Assembly (NCBI GenBank): GCA_021786915.1
Contig: JAJYMP010000414.1
Coordinates: forward strand, 1-11,305
Direction: 5' to 3'
DNA: 11,305 nucleotides
From: Chloroflexota bacterium
GTDB lineage: Bacteria > Chloroflexota > Limnocylindria > Limnocylindrales > CSP1-4
A program made the position numbers and the translations under genes. The notes under the pieces were generated by a model. It was not told where the DNA came from and searched no databases. It saw nothing but the letters and a program-made list of their open reading frames with translations. Positions 1-7,117 of this stretch are shown here, piece after piece; the first letter of the stretch is position 1; every line of letters starts with the position of its first letter.

Positions 1-59
1 TCAAGCTCGGCGCACGGGTGCTCGCAGGCCTGCCGAACCCCAAGACGTGCCTGGACTGA
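1..59 (+). CDS. C-terminal end of an unidentified upstream gene (partial)
   Basis: The frame beginning at base 3 is open from the window edge and stops at the TGA at 57-59, giving an 18-residue tail that ends PNPKTCLD. The next gene starts at 68, only 8 bases later, and its Shine-Dalgarno sequence GAGGT (58-62) overlaps this stop codon. That spacing is typical of neighbouring genes in one operon. The tail is too short to identify, and I do not recognise the family. Confidence 0.4.
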   Translation, partial: KLGARVLAGLPNPKTCLD

Positions 60-67
60 GGTCGATC

Positions 68-1213
68 ATGATCTACCTCGACAACGCCGCGACGACGTTC
101 CCCAAGGCGCCCGGCACGCTGGAGCGCGCGGTGGAGCTGTACCGCGAACTGGGCGTATCCCCGGGGCGGGGAAACCACGACCTCGCGATGCGTGCGAGCG
201 ACGCCGTGGACGAGGTGCGGGCGAAGGTGGCGGCGTTCTTCGGGGCGCCCGATCCCGCCCGAGTCGTCTTCGGCGCCAACGCGACCGATGCGCTCAACAC
301 GGTCCTGCTCGGGCTCGTCCGTCCCGGCGACCACGTCGTGACGACGCGCCTCGACCACAACTCGGTGCTGCGCCCACTGCGCCACCTCGCGGAGTCGGGC
401 TCGATCATCTGGGACGCCGCGGGGTTCGACGAGCGCGGGCTGGTCTCGCCGGACACGATCGAGGCGATGCTGCGGCCGAACACGCGCCTGGTCGTGATGA
501 CGCACGCGTCCAACGTGATCGGGTCCGTGCAGCCGGTGGCGGAGATCGCGCGGCGGTGTGCCGCGCGAGGAGTGCCCGTCGTGCTCGACGCGGCGCAGTC
601 GGCAGGCCAGGTGTCGATCGACATGGCGGCGATGGGCGTCTCCGCGCTCGCGTTCACCGGGCACAAGTCGCTGTACGGACCGTCGGGGATCGGCGGGCTC
701 GTCGTGATGCCCGGGCTCGAGGTGGCGACCACCCGGTTCGGCGGGACCGGCATGGACTCCGCGAGCCTTGCCCACACGCCCACGTACCCGCTCCGGCTCG
801 AGGCCGGGACGCTCAACCTGCTGGGCGTGCTGGGCCTCGGGCTCGGCCTCGATTTCGTCGTTGGCGAAGGCGTCGAGGCCATCCACGCGCACGAGGCCGC
901 GCTGCTCACGCGCCTCCGCGACGGCCTGGCCTCGATCGACCGCGTCACCGTGTTCCGAGCCGACGGCAATCTCTCGGATCGCGTCGCCGTGCTGGCGTGC
1001 ACTGTGGCGGGCGTGCACCCGCAGGACGTGGGCGCCATCCTCGACGGCGACTTCGACATCGCCGTCCGCGTCGGCGTCCACTGCGCGCCGCTCGTGCACC
1101 GCGACTTGGGCACGATCGACCGCGGCGCCGTGCGGTTCTCGCTCGGCGCGTTCACGACCGAGGCCGACGTGGACGCGGCCATCGCCGCGATGCGCGCGAT
1201 CGCCAGGGGATAG
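68..1213 (+). CDS. Class V aminotransferase, cysteine desulfurase family (PLP-dependent)
   Basis: A 381-residue pyridoxal-phosphate enzyme of the NifS/SufS fold. It opens with MIYLDNAATTFPK, the short N-terminus typical of the cysteine desulfurase-like subfamily often found without a dedicated scaffold gene. The PLP-binding lysine is K200 in TGHKSLYGPSG, preceded by the cofactor-binding LDAAQSAG stretch. The catalytic cysteine is C339 in GVHCAPLVHRDLGT, followed by the family signature VRFSLGAFTTEADVDAA. All expected active-site residues are present, so it should release sulfur (or selenium) from cysteine (or selenocysteine), though the in vivo acceptor is unknown. The ATG at 68 is preferred over an in-frame GTG at 47 because GAGGT lies 5 bases before it and the conserved N-terminus starts there. 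It lies just behind an upstream gene and is separated from the downstream catabolic operon by 200 bases with a hairpin, so it is probably unrelated to that operon. Confidence 0.9.
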   Translation: MIYLDNAATTFPKAPGTLERAVELYRELGVSPGRGNHDLAMRASDAVDEVRAKVAAFFGAPDPARVVFGANATDALNTVLLGLVRPGDHVVTTRLDHNSVLRPLRHLAESGSIIWDAAGFDERGLVSPDTIEAMLRPNTRLVVMTHASNVIGSVQPVAEIARRCAARGVPVVLDAAQSAGQVSIDMAAMGVSALAFTGHKSLYGPSGIGGLVVMPGLEVATTRFGGTGMDSASLAHTPTYPLRLEAGTLNLLGVLGLGLGLDFVVGEGVEAIHAHEAALLTRLRDGLASIDRVTVFRADGNLSDRVAVLACTVAGVHPQDVGAILDGDFDIAVRVGVHCAPLVHRDLGTIDRGAVRFSLGAFTTEADVDAAIAAMRAIARG

Positions 1214-1241
1214 GCCTCGCGCCCGTCCGTGCGCTCTGGTG

Positions 1242-1281
1242 CCATCCGGTGGCGGCCCATCACGGTCGCCACCCGCGATGG
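1242..1281 (+). terminator. Hairpin after the aminotransferase gene, possible terminator
   Basis: GGTGGCG (1248-1254) pairs perfectly with CGCCACC (1267-1273) around a 12-base loop. An outer stem, CCATC (1242-1246) with GATGG (1277-1281), extends it across a small internal loop, for 12 pairs in total. It lies 28 bases after the stop codon. No run of T follows, so intrinsic termination is uncertain; it could equally stabilise the 3' end of the message. Confidence 0.4.
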
Positions 1282-1339
1282 GTCCCTTGCCCTCGCCATG
1301 CACCCGAGGCGCTTGCTCCGGGGTCGGACCGGCTGACAT

Positions 1340-1358
1340 CAGGTCATCAGACAACCTG
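1340..1358. promoter_or_regulatory. Probable operator of the GntR/UTRA regulator
   Basis: The sequence CAGGTCATCAGACAACCTG is an imperfect 19-bp palindrome in which 7 of the 9 base pairs match around a central A (pattern CAGGTnnTCnGAnnACCTG). Its dyad shape, with GGT and ACC outer arms and a TC/GA core, resembles known operators of the HutC (UTRA) branch of GntR repressors. It abuts the -35 box of the regulator's own promoter, which suggests autoregulation. A second overlapping dyad, TGAC-N5-GTCA, covers 1334-1346. Binding by this regulator is an inference. Confidence 0.5.
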
Positions 1359-1388
1359 TTGACATGACATCCTCTTTGGGCTCAGGAT
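1359..1388 (+). promoter_or_regulatory. Candidate sigma-70-type promoter for the regulator gene
   Basis: TTGACA at 1359-1364 is a perfect -35 consensus. The best -10 candidate is CAGGAT at 1383-1388, 18 bases downstream, which matches the consensus at only three positions. Transcription would begin near 1395. That is compatible with translation from the GTG at 1414 but not from the ATG at 1387. The operator-like palindrome ends directly at the -35 box. Confidence 0.4.
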
Positions 1389-1413
1389 GGCGCGGTCCCT
1401 CGAGGAGGTCGTC

Positions 1414-2174
1414 GTGCCGCCGCTCCGACACCCGCCCCTACTCGCCGCCGTCGTGGCGGATGGCCTGCGCCGCTCGATCGCGGCGGGCGAGTTCGATGGC
1501 GGCCAGCTCCCGTCAGAACCCGAACTGGCGCGGCGCCTGGGGGTGAGTCGAGCGACCCTGCGACAGGCGGTCACCGAACTGGAGGAGGGAGGCCTGGTGC
1601 GGCGGCGGCACGGCAAGGGGACGTTCGTGACCGGCCACGCCGCGGCTCTGCGGAACATCCTCAACGAGAACTCGGGCACGACGAGCCTGATCGCTGAGGC
1701 AGGCTGGGTTCCCAGTACAACCGACGTGGTCGCCGAGGAGCGGCCGCCGACCGACCACGAGCGCGAGGCCCTCGCCCTCGTGGGAGACGCGCAGGTGATC
1801 AGCATCCGGCGGACTAGGCTTGCAGACGGCCGCCCGGCCGTTGCCGTCGAGGACGTCCTGCCCGGCCAGCTGCTGCACGATGCTGGCCTGAACGCGACGA
1901 AGGTGGCGACGGCGCTCGGCACACGCGCCTCGCTCTACGACTTGCTCGACGATGTCGGCCTGGCGGTCCACCACGGATCGTCGACATCCGCGCGACCCGC
2001 GCCCGCGGCGACGTGGCCCGACGCCTCGGTGTGGACGTGGGGACCGCGCTGATCGTGCTCGACCAGGTCGACACCACCGCCGACGGCGTCGAGGTGCTGC
2101 TCTCGCGCGAGTGGTACGCCCCCGACGTCTTCCAGTTCCGCGTGTACCGGAGGGGCCCCGGCAGCCGACGCTGA
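1414..2174 (+). pseudogene. GntR-family transcriptional regulator with UTRA domain, frameshifted
   Basis: The N-terminal part is a clear GntR winged helix: DGLRRSIAAGEFDGGQLPSE, then ELARRLGVSRATLRQAV, then GLVRRRHGKGTFVTG. A UTRA ligand-binding domain follows, but this frame runs on after LLDDVGLAVHHG into a non-homologous tail ending at 2052. The missing end of UTRA is found in the -1 frame from about 1977 to the TGA at 2172-2174: IVDIRATRARGDVARRLGVD, later VLLSREWYAP and FQFRVYRRGPG. Restoring one base near 1965-1977 (for example a third G in GGATC) gives a continuous protein of 253 residues, the usual family length. The GTG start at 1414 is chosen because GAGGAGGT lies 4 bases upstream; an ATG at 1387 with a poor ribosome site is the alternative. 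Being next to the operon, it was probably its ligand-responsive repressor. The break is either a real mutation or a sequencing error. Confidence 0.85.
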
Positions 2175-2178
2175 CATC

Positions 2179-2209
2179 GGGGCTCGGCACCCCGTCCGGC
2201 CTTGCCGGA
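2179..2209 (+). other. Two small hairpins in the leader between regulator and permease
   Basis: Just after the regulator's stop codon, GGGG (2179-2182) can pair with CCCC (2190-2193). TCCGGC (2195-2200) then pairs perfectly with GCCGGA (2204-2209) around a 3-base loop. There is no T-run. They may attenuate or stabilise the message ahead of the permease gene. The interval 2175-2282 holds no gene. Confidence 0.25.
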
Positions 2210-2282
2210 GCCGTCCAAGGCGCCCTGCTACGCACCGGCCGGGCGCAGCTCAGTCCAGGAAGAGGGAACTCGGAGGAGGCAT

Positions 2283-3734
2283 ATGGCACAGAGCACGACG
2301 GGCGCCGAGACAGGCGCCCCGGGACTCCACCGCAATGCCGTCGGGCTGGTGGCAGCAATCATGCTGTCGGCGACCATCATGGGTCCGGCTGTCTCGACCT
2401 ACTTCAACACTCAGTTCACCGCGATCAACGCCGGGGCGGCACTGCCGTTCGTCTACCTCGTCTCGCTGATTGCGGCGCTGATCGTCGCCAACGGCGTCGT
2501 CGAGATGGCGCGCAAGCTGCCCGCGGCCGGGGCGTTCTACACCTACGTCGTCCGGGGGATCGGGCCGAAGGCTGGGTTCGTGACCGGCACCCTGATGTTC
2601 CTCGGCTACTCCCTTCTCGAGCCGGCCGAGCTGGCCCTGATCGGCTACTGGATCAGCAACGTCCTCCTGCGCTTCGGGTATGACGTCAGCTGGCTGATCA
2701 TCGCCGCGATCTTCTGGGTCACGACGTTCGTCCTCTCGATCCGCGGGATCCGGATCTCCATGGAGACCGCCCTGATCGCCTTCGGCATCGAAGTGGGCGT
2801 CATCCTGGTCCTGTGCGTGCTCGTCCTGGGCAAGGGCGGCGCCGAGGGGATCAACTTCGCGCCGTTCGACCCGGGTCAGTCGCCGACCGGCCTCTCGGGC
2901 ATCGCCCTCGGCATGGTGTTCGGCATCCTGTCCTTCGTCGGCTTCGAGGGCGCGGCCACCCTCGGCGAGGAGGTCGACAACCCGCGTGTCAATGTCCCGC
3001 GGGCGATCTTCGGCGCGACGATCCTGGTCGGCCTGATCTACCTGTTCGCGACATGGGCCGAGACCCTCGGCTTCGGCGTCTCGACGATCAGCGCTCTCCA
3101 GAACGACGCCGCGCCGTTCGACACCCTCGCCAAGATCTACAGCCCGGACTGGTTCCGGGTCTTCGTTGACATCGCCGGCGCGTCCAGCATGTTCGGCGTC
3201 ATGATCTCGGCCCACAACGGCGTCACCCGGATCATCTATGCCATGGGCCGCGAGCGGCTCCTGCCGTCGACCCTGGGGATCATCAGCAGGTACGGCACGC
3301 CGCAGAACGCGATCATCGTCCAGTCCGTCGGCTCGGCGATCCTCGCCGCGATCCTCGGCCTGGCCGTGGGGCCGTTCAACACGTACGGCTATCTCGGCAC
3401 GATCCTCACCCTGGGGATCATCCCGGTCTACATCCTCGTGAACGTCGCGGTCATCCGGTTCTTCTACACGCAGTACCGGAGCGAGTTCAACGCCCTGAAG
3501 CACGTCCTCCTGCCGATCCTCGGCATCCTGCTCATGGCGATCCCGATCTACGGGCTCGTTGGGACGAACCCGGCGTATCCGTACAACCTCTTCCCCTGGA
3601 TGGTCCTGGTCTACATCGTCATCGCCTTCGTCATCGCCTTCTGGCTTGAACGGAGCCGCCCGACCGAGCTGCGCGAGGCGGGCAAGATCCTCGCTGCCGA
3701 GTACGACGTGGCCGACGCGCCCGTCGGCGCCTGA
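2283..3734 (+). CDS. APC-superfamily permease (amino acid/polyamine/organocation type)
   Basis: A 483-residue integral membrane protein with about twelve hydrophobic segments, the first at GLVAAIMLSATIMGPAVSTY and the last at MVLVYIVIAFVIAFWLERSR. It has the APC hallmark after helix 6, FVGFEGAATLGEEVDNPRVN, with the following conserved PRAIF. The helix 8 region GVMISAHNGVTRIIYAMGRE and the loop LPSTLGIISRYGTPQNA are also typical. The start at 2283 follows GGAGGAGG at 2272-2279; a longer in-frame extension to 2202 has no family counterpart. APC proteins usually carry amino acids or related amines by proton symport or exchange. It is the first gene of the operon and so presumably imports the pathway's substrate, but an amino-acid-type carrier heading a sugar/polyol gene set is unusual, and the substrate cannot be read from the sequence. 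Confidence 0.9.
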   Translation: MAQSTTGAETGAPGLHRNAVGLVAAIMLSATIMGPAVSTYFNTQFTAINAGAALPFVYLVSLIAALIVANGVVEMARKLPAAGAFYTYVVRGIGPKAGFVTGTLMFLGYSLLEPAELALIGYWISNVLLRFGYDVSWLIIAAIFWVTTFVLSIRGIRISMETALIAFGIEVGVILVLCVLVLGKGGAEGINFAPFDPGQSPTGLSGIALGMVFGILSFVGFEGAATLGEEVDNPRVNVPRAIFGATILVGLIYLFATWAETLGFGVSTISALQNDAAPFDTLAKIYSPDWFRVFVDIAGASSMFGVMISAHNGVTRIIYAMGRERLLPSTLGIISRYGTPQNAIIVQSVGSAILAAILGLAVGPFNTYGYLGTILTLGIIPVYILVNVAVIRFFYTQYRSEFNALKHVLLPILGILLMAIPIYGLVGTNPAYPYNLFPWMVLVYIVIAFVIAFWLERSRPTELREAGKILAAEYDVADAPVGA

Positions 3735-3741
3735 CGCTCCT

Positions 3742-4173
3742 ATGGCGGTCGAGGTACCGCTGGCTGCTGCCCGCCGCGTCATCGACGCGGCGGGCGAAGC
3801 AGCCTCGCGGCTCGGAATCCTGGTGTCGATCGCCGTCGTCGATGACGGCGGCAATCTCAAGGCGTTCGCGCGGATGGACGGGGCCGAGCTCGCCGGCATC
3901 GACCTCGCGCGAGACAAGGCCTACACATCGGTCGCGAACAGCATTGCCACCCACGAGCTCGCGCCCCTCGCGCAGCCCGGCGGGGATCTGTTCGGGATCC
4001 ACGCCAACGCGGGCGGCCGGTACGTGATCTTCGGCGGTGGCGTCCCGCTCCGGCACGACGGCCGGATTGTCGGCGCCGTCGGCGTCAGCGGCGGCACGTC
4101 TGCGCAGGACGTGGCATGCGCCGCTGCGGGGGTCGCCGCCTGGGAGGCGGCGCAGGCAACCGAGCCCGCCTGA
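3742..4173 (+). CDS. GlcG/HbpS family (DUF336) protein
   Basis: A 143-residue single-domain protein of the family that includes Streptomyces HbpS, GlcG and the C-terminal part of PduO. Recognisable family features are VVDDGGNLKAFARMDGA in the first half, ARDKAYTSVAN in the middle helix, and GGGVPLRHDGRIVGAVGVSG with a following AQDVACAAAG helix. There is no signal peptide, so it is cytoplasmic, unlike secreted HbpS. Some family members bind haem or corrinoids; many are found in operons for glycolate, propanediol, glycerol or dihydroxyacetone use, with no settled role. Its start lies 7 bases after the permease stop with no good Shine-Dalgarno sequence, so translation is probably coupled. The next gene begins 20 bases after its stop. 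Confidence 0.85.
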   Translation: MAVEVPLAAARRVIDAAGEAASRLGILVSIAVVDDGGNLKAFARMDGAELAGIDLARDKAYTSVANSIATHELAPLAQPGGDLFGIHANAGGRYVIFGGGVPLRHDGRIVGAVGVSGGTSAQDVACAAAGVAAWEAAQATEPA

Positions 4174-4193
4174 GGCGGGCGGCAGGAGGCAAG

Positions 4194-5687
4194 GTGGGAC
4201 ACGTCATCGGCATCGACCTCGGCTCGCAGAGCCTCAAGGGCCTCCTGCTGGACCCGGGCGGCCGTCTCATCGGCGAGGCAGCACGCCCCTACGTCATGGA
4301 CTGCCCCCACCCCGCCTGGGCGCAGGAGGATCCCGACGACTGGTGGCGGGCGATCCACGAAGTCGTCGCCGAGCTAGTCGCGACGGCGGCGCTCCGCCCG
4401 TCCGACGTCACGGGCCTCGCGTTCGCGAGCCAAGTCGATGGGGTGGTCCCGGTCGACAAGCAACTGACGGCGCTCCATCCGGCGATCATCTGGCTCGACC
4501 GCCGTGCCGAGGCCGAGACCGAGGCGCTCGGCCGTCGCGTCGAGGACGCGGCGATGTTCCGGACCTCGGGCCTCAACCTGGATTCGAGTCACGTGGCGCC
4601 CAAGATCCTGTGGCTGCGTGAGCACGCGCCCGATGCGTACGCCCGCGCCGCCACGTTCCACCTGCCGGGCAGCTGGGCCGTCGCGCGCCTGACCGGGGCA
4701 AGCGTCGTCGACCACTCCAATGCGTCCTCGACGCTGCTCTACGACGTCAGCCGGCGCGACTGGGCGCCGTTGATGCTGGACGCAGCCGAGATCGATCCGG
4801 TCCGCATGCCTCGCGTCGCCGACGCGACGTCCGTGGCCGGACGCCTCACCGATGCAGCGGCCGATGCCCTCGGCCTTACCACCCTCTGCCAAGTGGCAGT
4901 GGGGTCCGGCGACGAGCATGCGGCGAGCCTCGGCGCGGGCGTCCTTGGCCCCGGCCCCATCTGCGACATCGCCGGCACTGCCGAACCGGTCGCGGTCGCC
5001 GCTGCGGCGCCAGTCTTCGATGAGACGCGACTTGTCGAGACGCACGCCCATGCCGATCCCCGCAGCTGGCTGCTCGAGAACCCCGGTTTCGTCTCCGGCG
5101 GCAGCGTGCGGTGGTTCAACGACACGATCGGCCGCGCCACGTTCGACGACCTGTGCGCGCAAGCCGGGGCCCTTCCGCCCGGAGCGGACGGCCTGGCCTT
5201 CATCCCTGCGCTGTCCGGGGCGATGACGCCTCGCTGGAACGGCAAGGCGCGCGCGGTGTTCCACGGACTGTCGATGGCCCACGGCGTCGGCCACATGGCC
5301 CGAGCCGTGTTCGAGGGCTGCGCCTTCGGCCTGCGGGACATCGTCGACCGCTTCGGCGAGCTCGGGCTCGGCGATGGCGAGATCCGGGTCGTGGGCGGAG
5401 GGTCCCGGAACGACTTCCTCCTCCAACTCAAGGCCGACGTGACCCGCAAGCCCGTTCGCCGGGTCGTCCAGCCCGAAGCAACCGCCCTCGGCGCTGCGAT
5501 GATGGCGGGTGTGATCGCCGGCACGTTCGCTTCGCTTGACGAGGCCGTGGAGGCGCTGGTGGACCTCGACCCGACAACATATACGCCAGACCCTGTCGCT
5601 GCGGACGCGTACGACGAGGCGTATGCCACCTATCGCGCGCTCTACGACGCCGTGGAGCCCTTGTTTGACCGGGGGTCCGCCGCATGA
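4194..5687 (+). CDS. FGGY-family carbohydrate (polyol/ketose) kinase, xylulokinase-like
   Basis: A 497-residue two-domain ATP-dependent kinase. The N-terminal phosphate-binding motif is GIDLGSQSLKGLLLD (residues 6-20), followed by PHPAWAQEDPDDWW and AIIWLDRRAEAE as in xylulokinases. The catalytic base is D240 in VGSGDEHAASLGAG. The C-terminal domain contains VVGGGSRNDFLLQLKADVT and the adjacent ATALGAAMMAG, the usual ADP-binding region. The position where E. coli XylB has QMHG, whose Met and His contact xylulose, reads QVDG here (Q80-G83), so D-xylulose is an unlikely substrate. The GTG start at 4194 is set by AGGAGG at 4184-4189 and by the conserved N-terminus. The stop overlaps the next start (ATGA), indicating coupled translation. 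It presumably phosphorylates the imported compound as the first committed step. The exact substrate is unknown. Confidence 0.9.
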   Translation: MGHVIGIDLGSQSLKGLLLDPGGRLIGEAARPYVMDCPHPAWAQEDPDDWWRAIHEVVAELVATAALRPSDVTGLAFASQVDGVVPVDKQLTALHPAIIWLDRRAEAETEALGRRVEDAAMFRTSGLNLDSSHVAPKILWLREHAPDAYARAATFHLPGSWAVARLTGASVVDHSNASSTLLYDVSRRDWAPLMLDAAEIDPVRMPRVADATSVAGRLTDAAADALGLTTLCQVAVGSGDEHAASLGAGVLGPGPICDIAGTAEPVAVAAAAPVFDETRLVETHAHADPRSWLLENPGFVSGGSVRWFNDTIGRATFDDLCAQAGALPPGADGLAFIPALSGAMTPRWNGKARAVFHGLSMAHGVGHMARAVFEGCAFGLRDIVDRFGELGLGDGEIRVVGGGSRNDFLLQLKADVTRKPVRRVVQPEATALGAAMMAGVIAGTFASLDEAVEALVDLDPTTYTPDPVAADAYDEAYATYRALYDAVEPLFDRGSAA

Positions 5688-7117
5688 GGCCCGCGCAGGC
5701 GCCGCTTCCGGACCCCACCGACCTGCCCGGGGTGCGGCGCCAGCTGGCTGCCGCAGACCCCGAGGGCAGGCTGCGCCCGATCGGACTCCAGGCGATCGAG
5801 ATCGGCCCCGATTCGATCGACGCGCTGCCCGCACTCGTGCGGCGGCTCGCCCGACCGGGGCCGATCGTGGTGATCGGCGATCCAACGGTGATGCGCCGGG
5901 GCGAGGACGACCTCAAACCGCGCGTCGTCGAGATGCTGCAACAGGTGGGCGAGGTTCGCCACCGCGTGATCGGCGCTGGTCGGGCCGAGGTCCACGCCGA
6001 CGATGCGGCGCTGGCTGAGGGCGACGCGGCCATCGCCGGGGCGGGGATCGTGGTGGTCGTCGGCTCCGGGACGATGTGCGACATCGGCAAGGACACCACG
6101 CACCGCGCCGGCGACGTGCCGCTCCTCGTCGTCCAGACCGCGGTGTCGGTCAACGCGTTCTCCGACGACATGTCCGTCCTGGTTCGCGACGGGGTCAAGC
6201 GGACCACGCCCACGCGATGGCCCGACGGCCTCCTCATCGACCTAGGCGTCATCGCGGACGCGCCCGCGGACATGAACCGGGCTGGCTTCGGGGAGCTCGC
6301 GGCGATGTTCACAGCGCCCGCCGACTGGTACCTCGCCGGCGCCCTCGGGATGGACGACGCCTGGCACCCCGCCCCGGTCGCCCTGTTCCGACGTGAGGGT
6401 GCCGCTCTGCTCGCGGCCGCGGACGCGGTCCACGAAAGGGAGCCCGCGGCGCTCGCGCTGCTCGCCCGGCTGATGACCCTCTCGGGGATGGCGCTCGGCA
6501 TCGCCGGCAAGACGGCACCGATCTCAGGCAACGAGCACATCGTGAGCCATCTGCTCGACATGGACGCCGAGGCGGCCGGCCGTCCGCTCGCCTTCCACGG
6601 CGCCCAAGTGGGCGTGGCGTCGCTCTTCATGGCGCTTGCATGGGACGATACGCTGCGGACGTTCGACCCGTCCGCGGTGGACGTGGACGCGTGCTACCCG
6701 GACCCGGCGGCGGTCGAGGCGAGCGTGCTCGCCGCGTTCGGGCAGCTCGATGCTTCCGGCGCGGCGGCTCGCGAGTGCTGGCATGACGTGGAGCGCAAGC
6801 TGGCACGGTGGCGCGCCGCCCGACCGCAGTTCGAGGCGTTCCTCGTCGAATGGCCGCGGCACCGCCAGGCGATGGAGGCCCTGGTCATCGACCCCGCCGA
6901 GCTCGTTGCTGCCGTTCGCCGCTCGGGCGCGCCTGCCCGATTCTCCGAGCTCGAGCCGGCTGTTGGGGCGGATCTCGCCCGCTGGGCCCTCACGAGCTGC
7001 CATTTGATGCGCGATCGGTTCGTGCTCGCGGACCTGCGGTCGGTCACCGGGTCATGGGCTGCGACAGACATCGATCGGCTCCTCGCCCGGGCCGCCGAGC
7101 TGGGGGCGGGACTGTGA
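5684..7117 (+). CDS. AraM/EgsA-like sn-glycerol-1-phosphate dehydrogenase family protein
   Basis: A 477-residue member of the iron-containing alcohol dehydrogenase superfamily, closest in motifs to the AraM/EgsA glycerol-1-phosphate dehydrogenases. The nucleotide-binding region is VVVVGSGTMCDIGKDTTHRA (GSGT at 127-130), followed by PLLVVQTAVSVNAFSDDMSV, then GVKRTTPTRWPDGLLIDLGV. Metal ligands expected are H285 (NEHIVSHLLDM) and H305 (AFHGAQVGVA). The acidic ligand normally Asp in GFGD appears as E204 in AGFGELAAMFTAPADW. It is longer than AraM (about 394 residues), mainly from extra N- and C-terminal sequence. The known family reaction interconverts dihydroxyacetone phosphate and sn-glycerol 1-phosphate with NAD(P)H. 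Within a kinase operon it could act on a related phosphorylated polyol. It overlaps the kinase stop by 4 bases and the next gene by 1. Confidence 0.85.
   Translation: MRPAQAPLPDPTDLPGVRRQLAAADPEGRLRPIGLQAIEIGPDSIDALPALVRRLARPGPIVVIGDPTVMRRGEDDLKPRVVEMLQQVGEVRHRVIGAGRAEVHADDAALAEGDAAIAGAGIVVVVGSGTMCDIGKDTTHRAGDVPLLVVQTAVSVNAFSDDMSVLVRDGVKRTTPTRWPDGLLIDLGVIADAPADMNRAGFGELAAMFTAPADWYLAGALGMDDAWHPAPVALFRREGAALLAAADAVHEREPAALALLARLMTLSGMALGIAGKTAPISGNEHIVSHLLDMDAEAAGRPLAFHGAQVGVASLFMALAWDDTLRTFDPSAVDVDACYPDPAAVEASVLAAFGQLDASGAAARECWHDVERKLARWRAARPQFEAFLVEWPRHRQAMEALVIDPAELVAAVRRSGAPARFSELEPAVGADLARWALTSCHLMRDRFVLADLRSVTGSWAATDIDRLLARAAELGAGL

Noticed and set aside
73..1299. Long open frame on the minus strand opposite the aminotransferase
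   Set aside because: It is a chance open frame in GC-rich DNA; the + strand protein has all family motifs and this one is serine/arginine-rich with no recognisable domain.
1965..1980. Programmed ribosomal frameshifting in the regulator gene
   Set aside because: No slippery heptamer or clear downstream structure is seen, and UTRA regulators are not known to use recoding; mutation or sequencing error is simpler.
1952..2683. Open frame joining the end of the regulator to the permease gene
   Set aside because: Arginine/proline-rich translation with no domain; it is out of frame with both real genes.
2250..3917. 555-codon open frame on the minus strand opposite the permease
   Set aside because: Its product is a low-complexity Asp/Arg/Gln-rich sequence, typical of the antisense of membrane-protein genes; the + strand encodes a clear APC permease.
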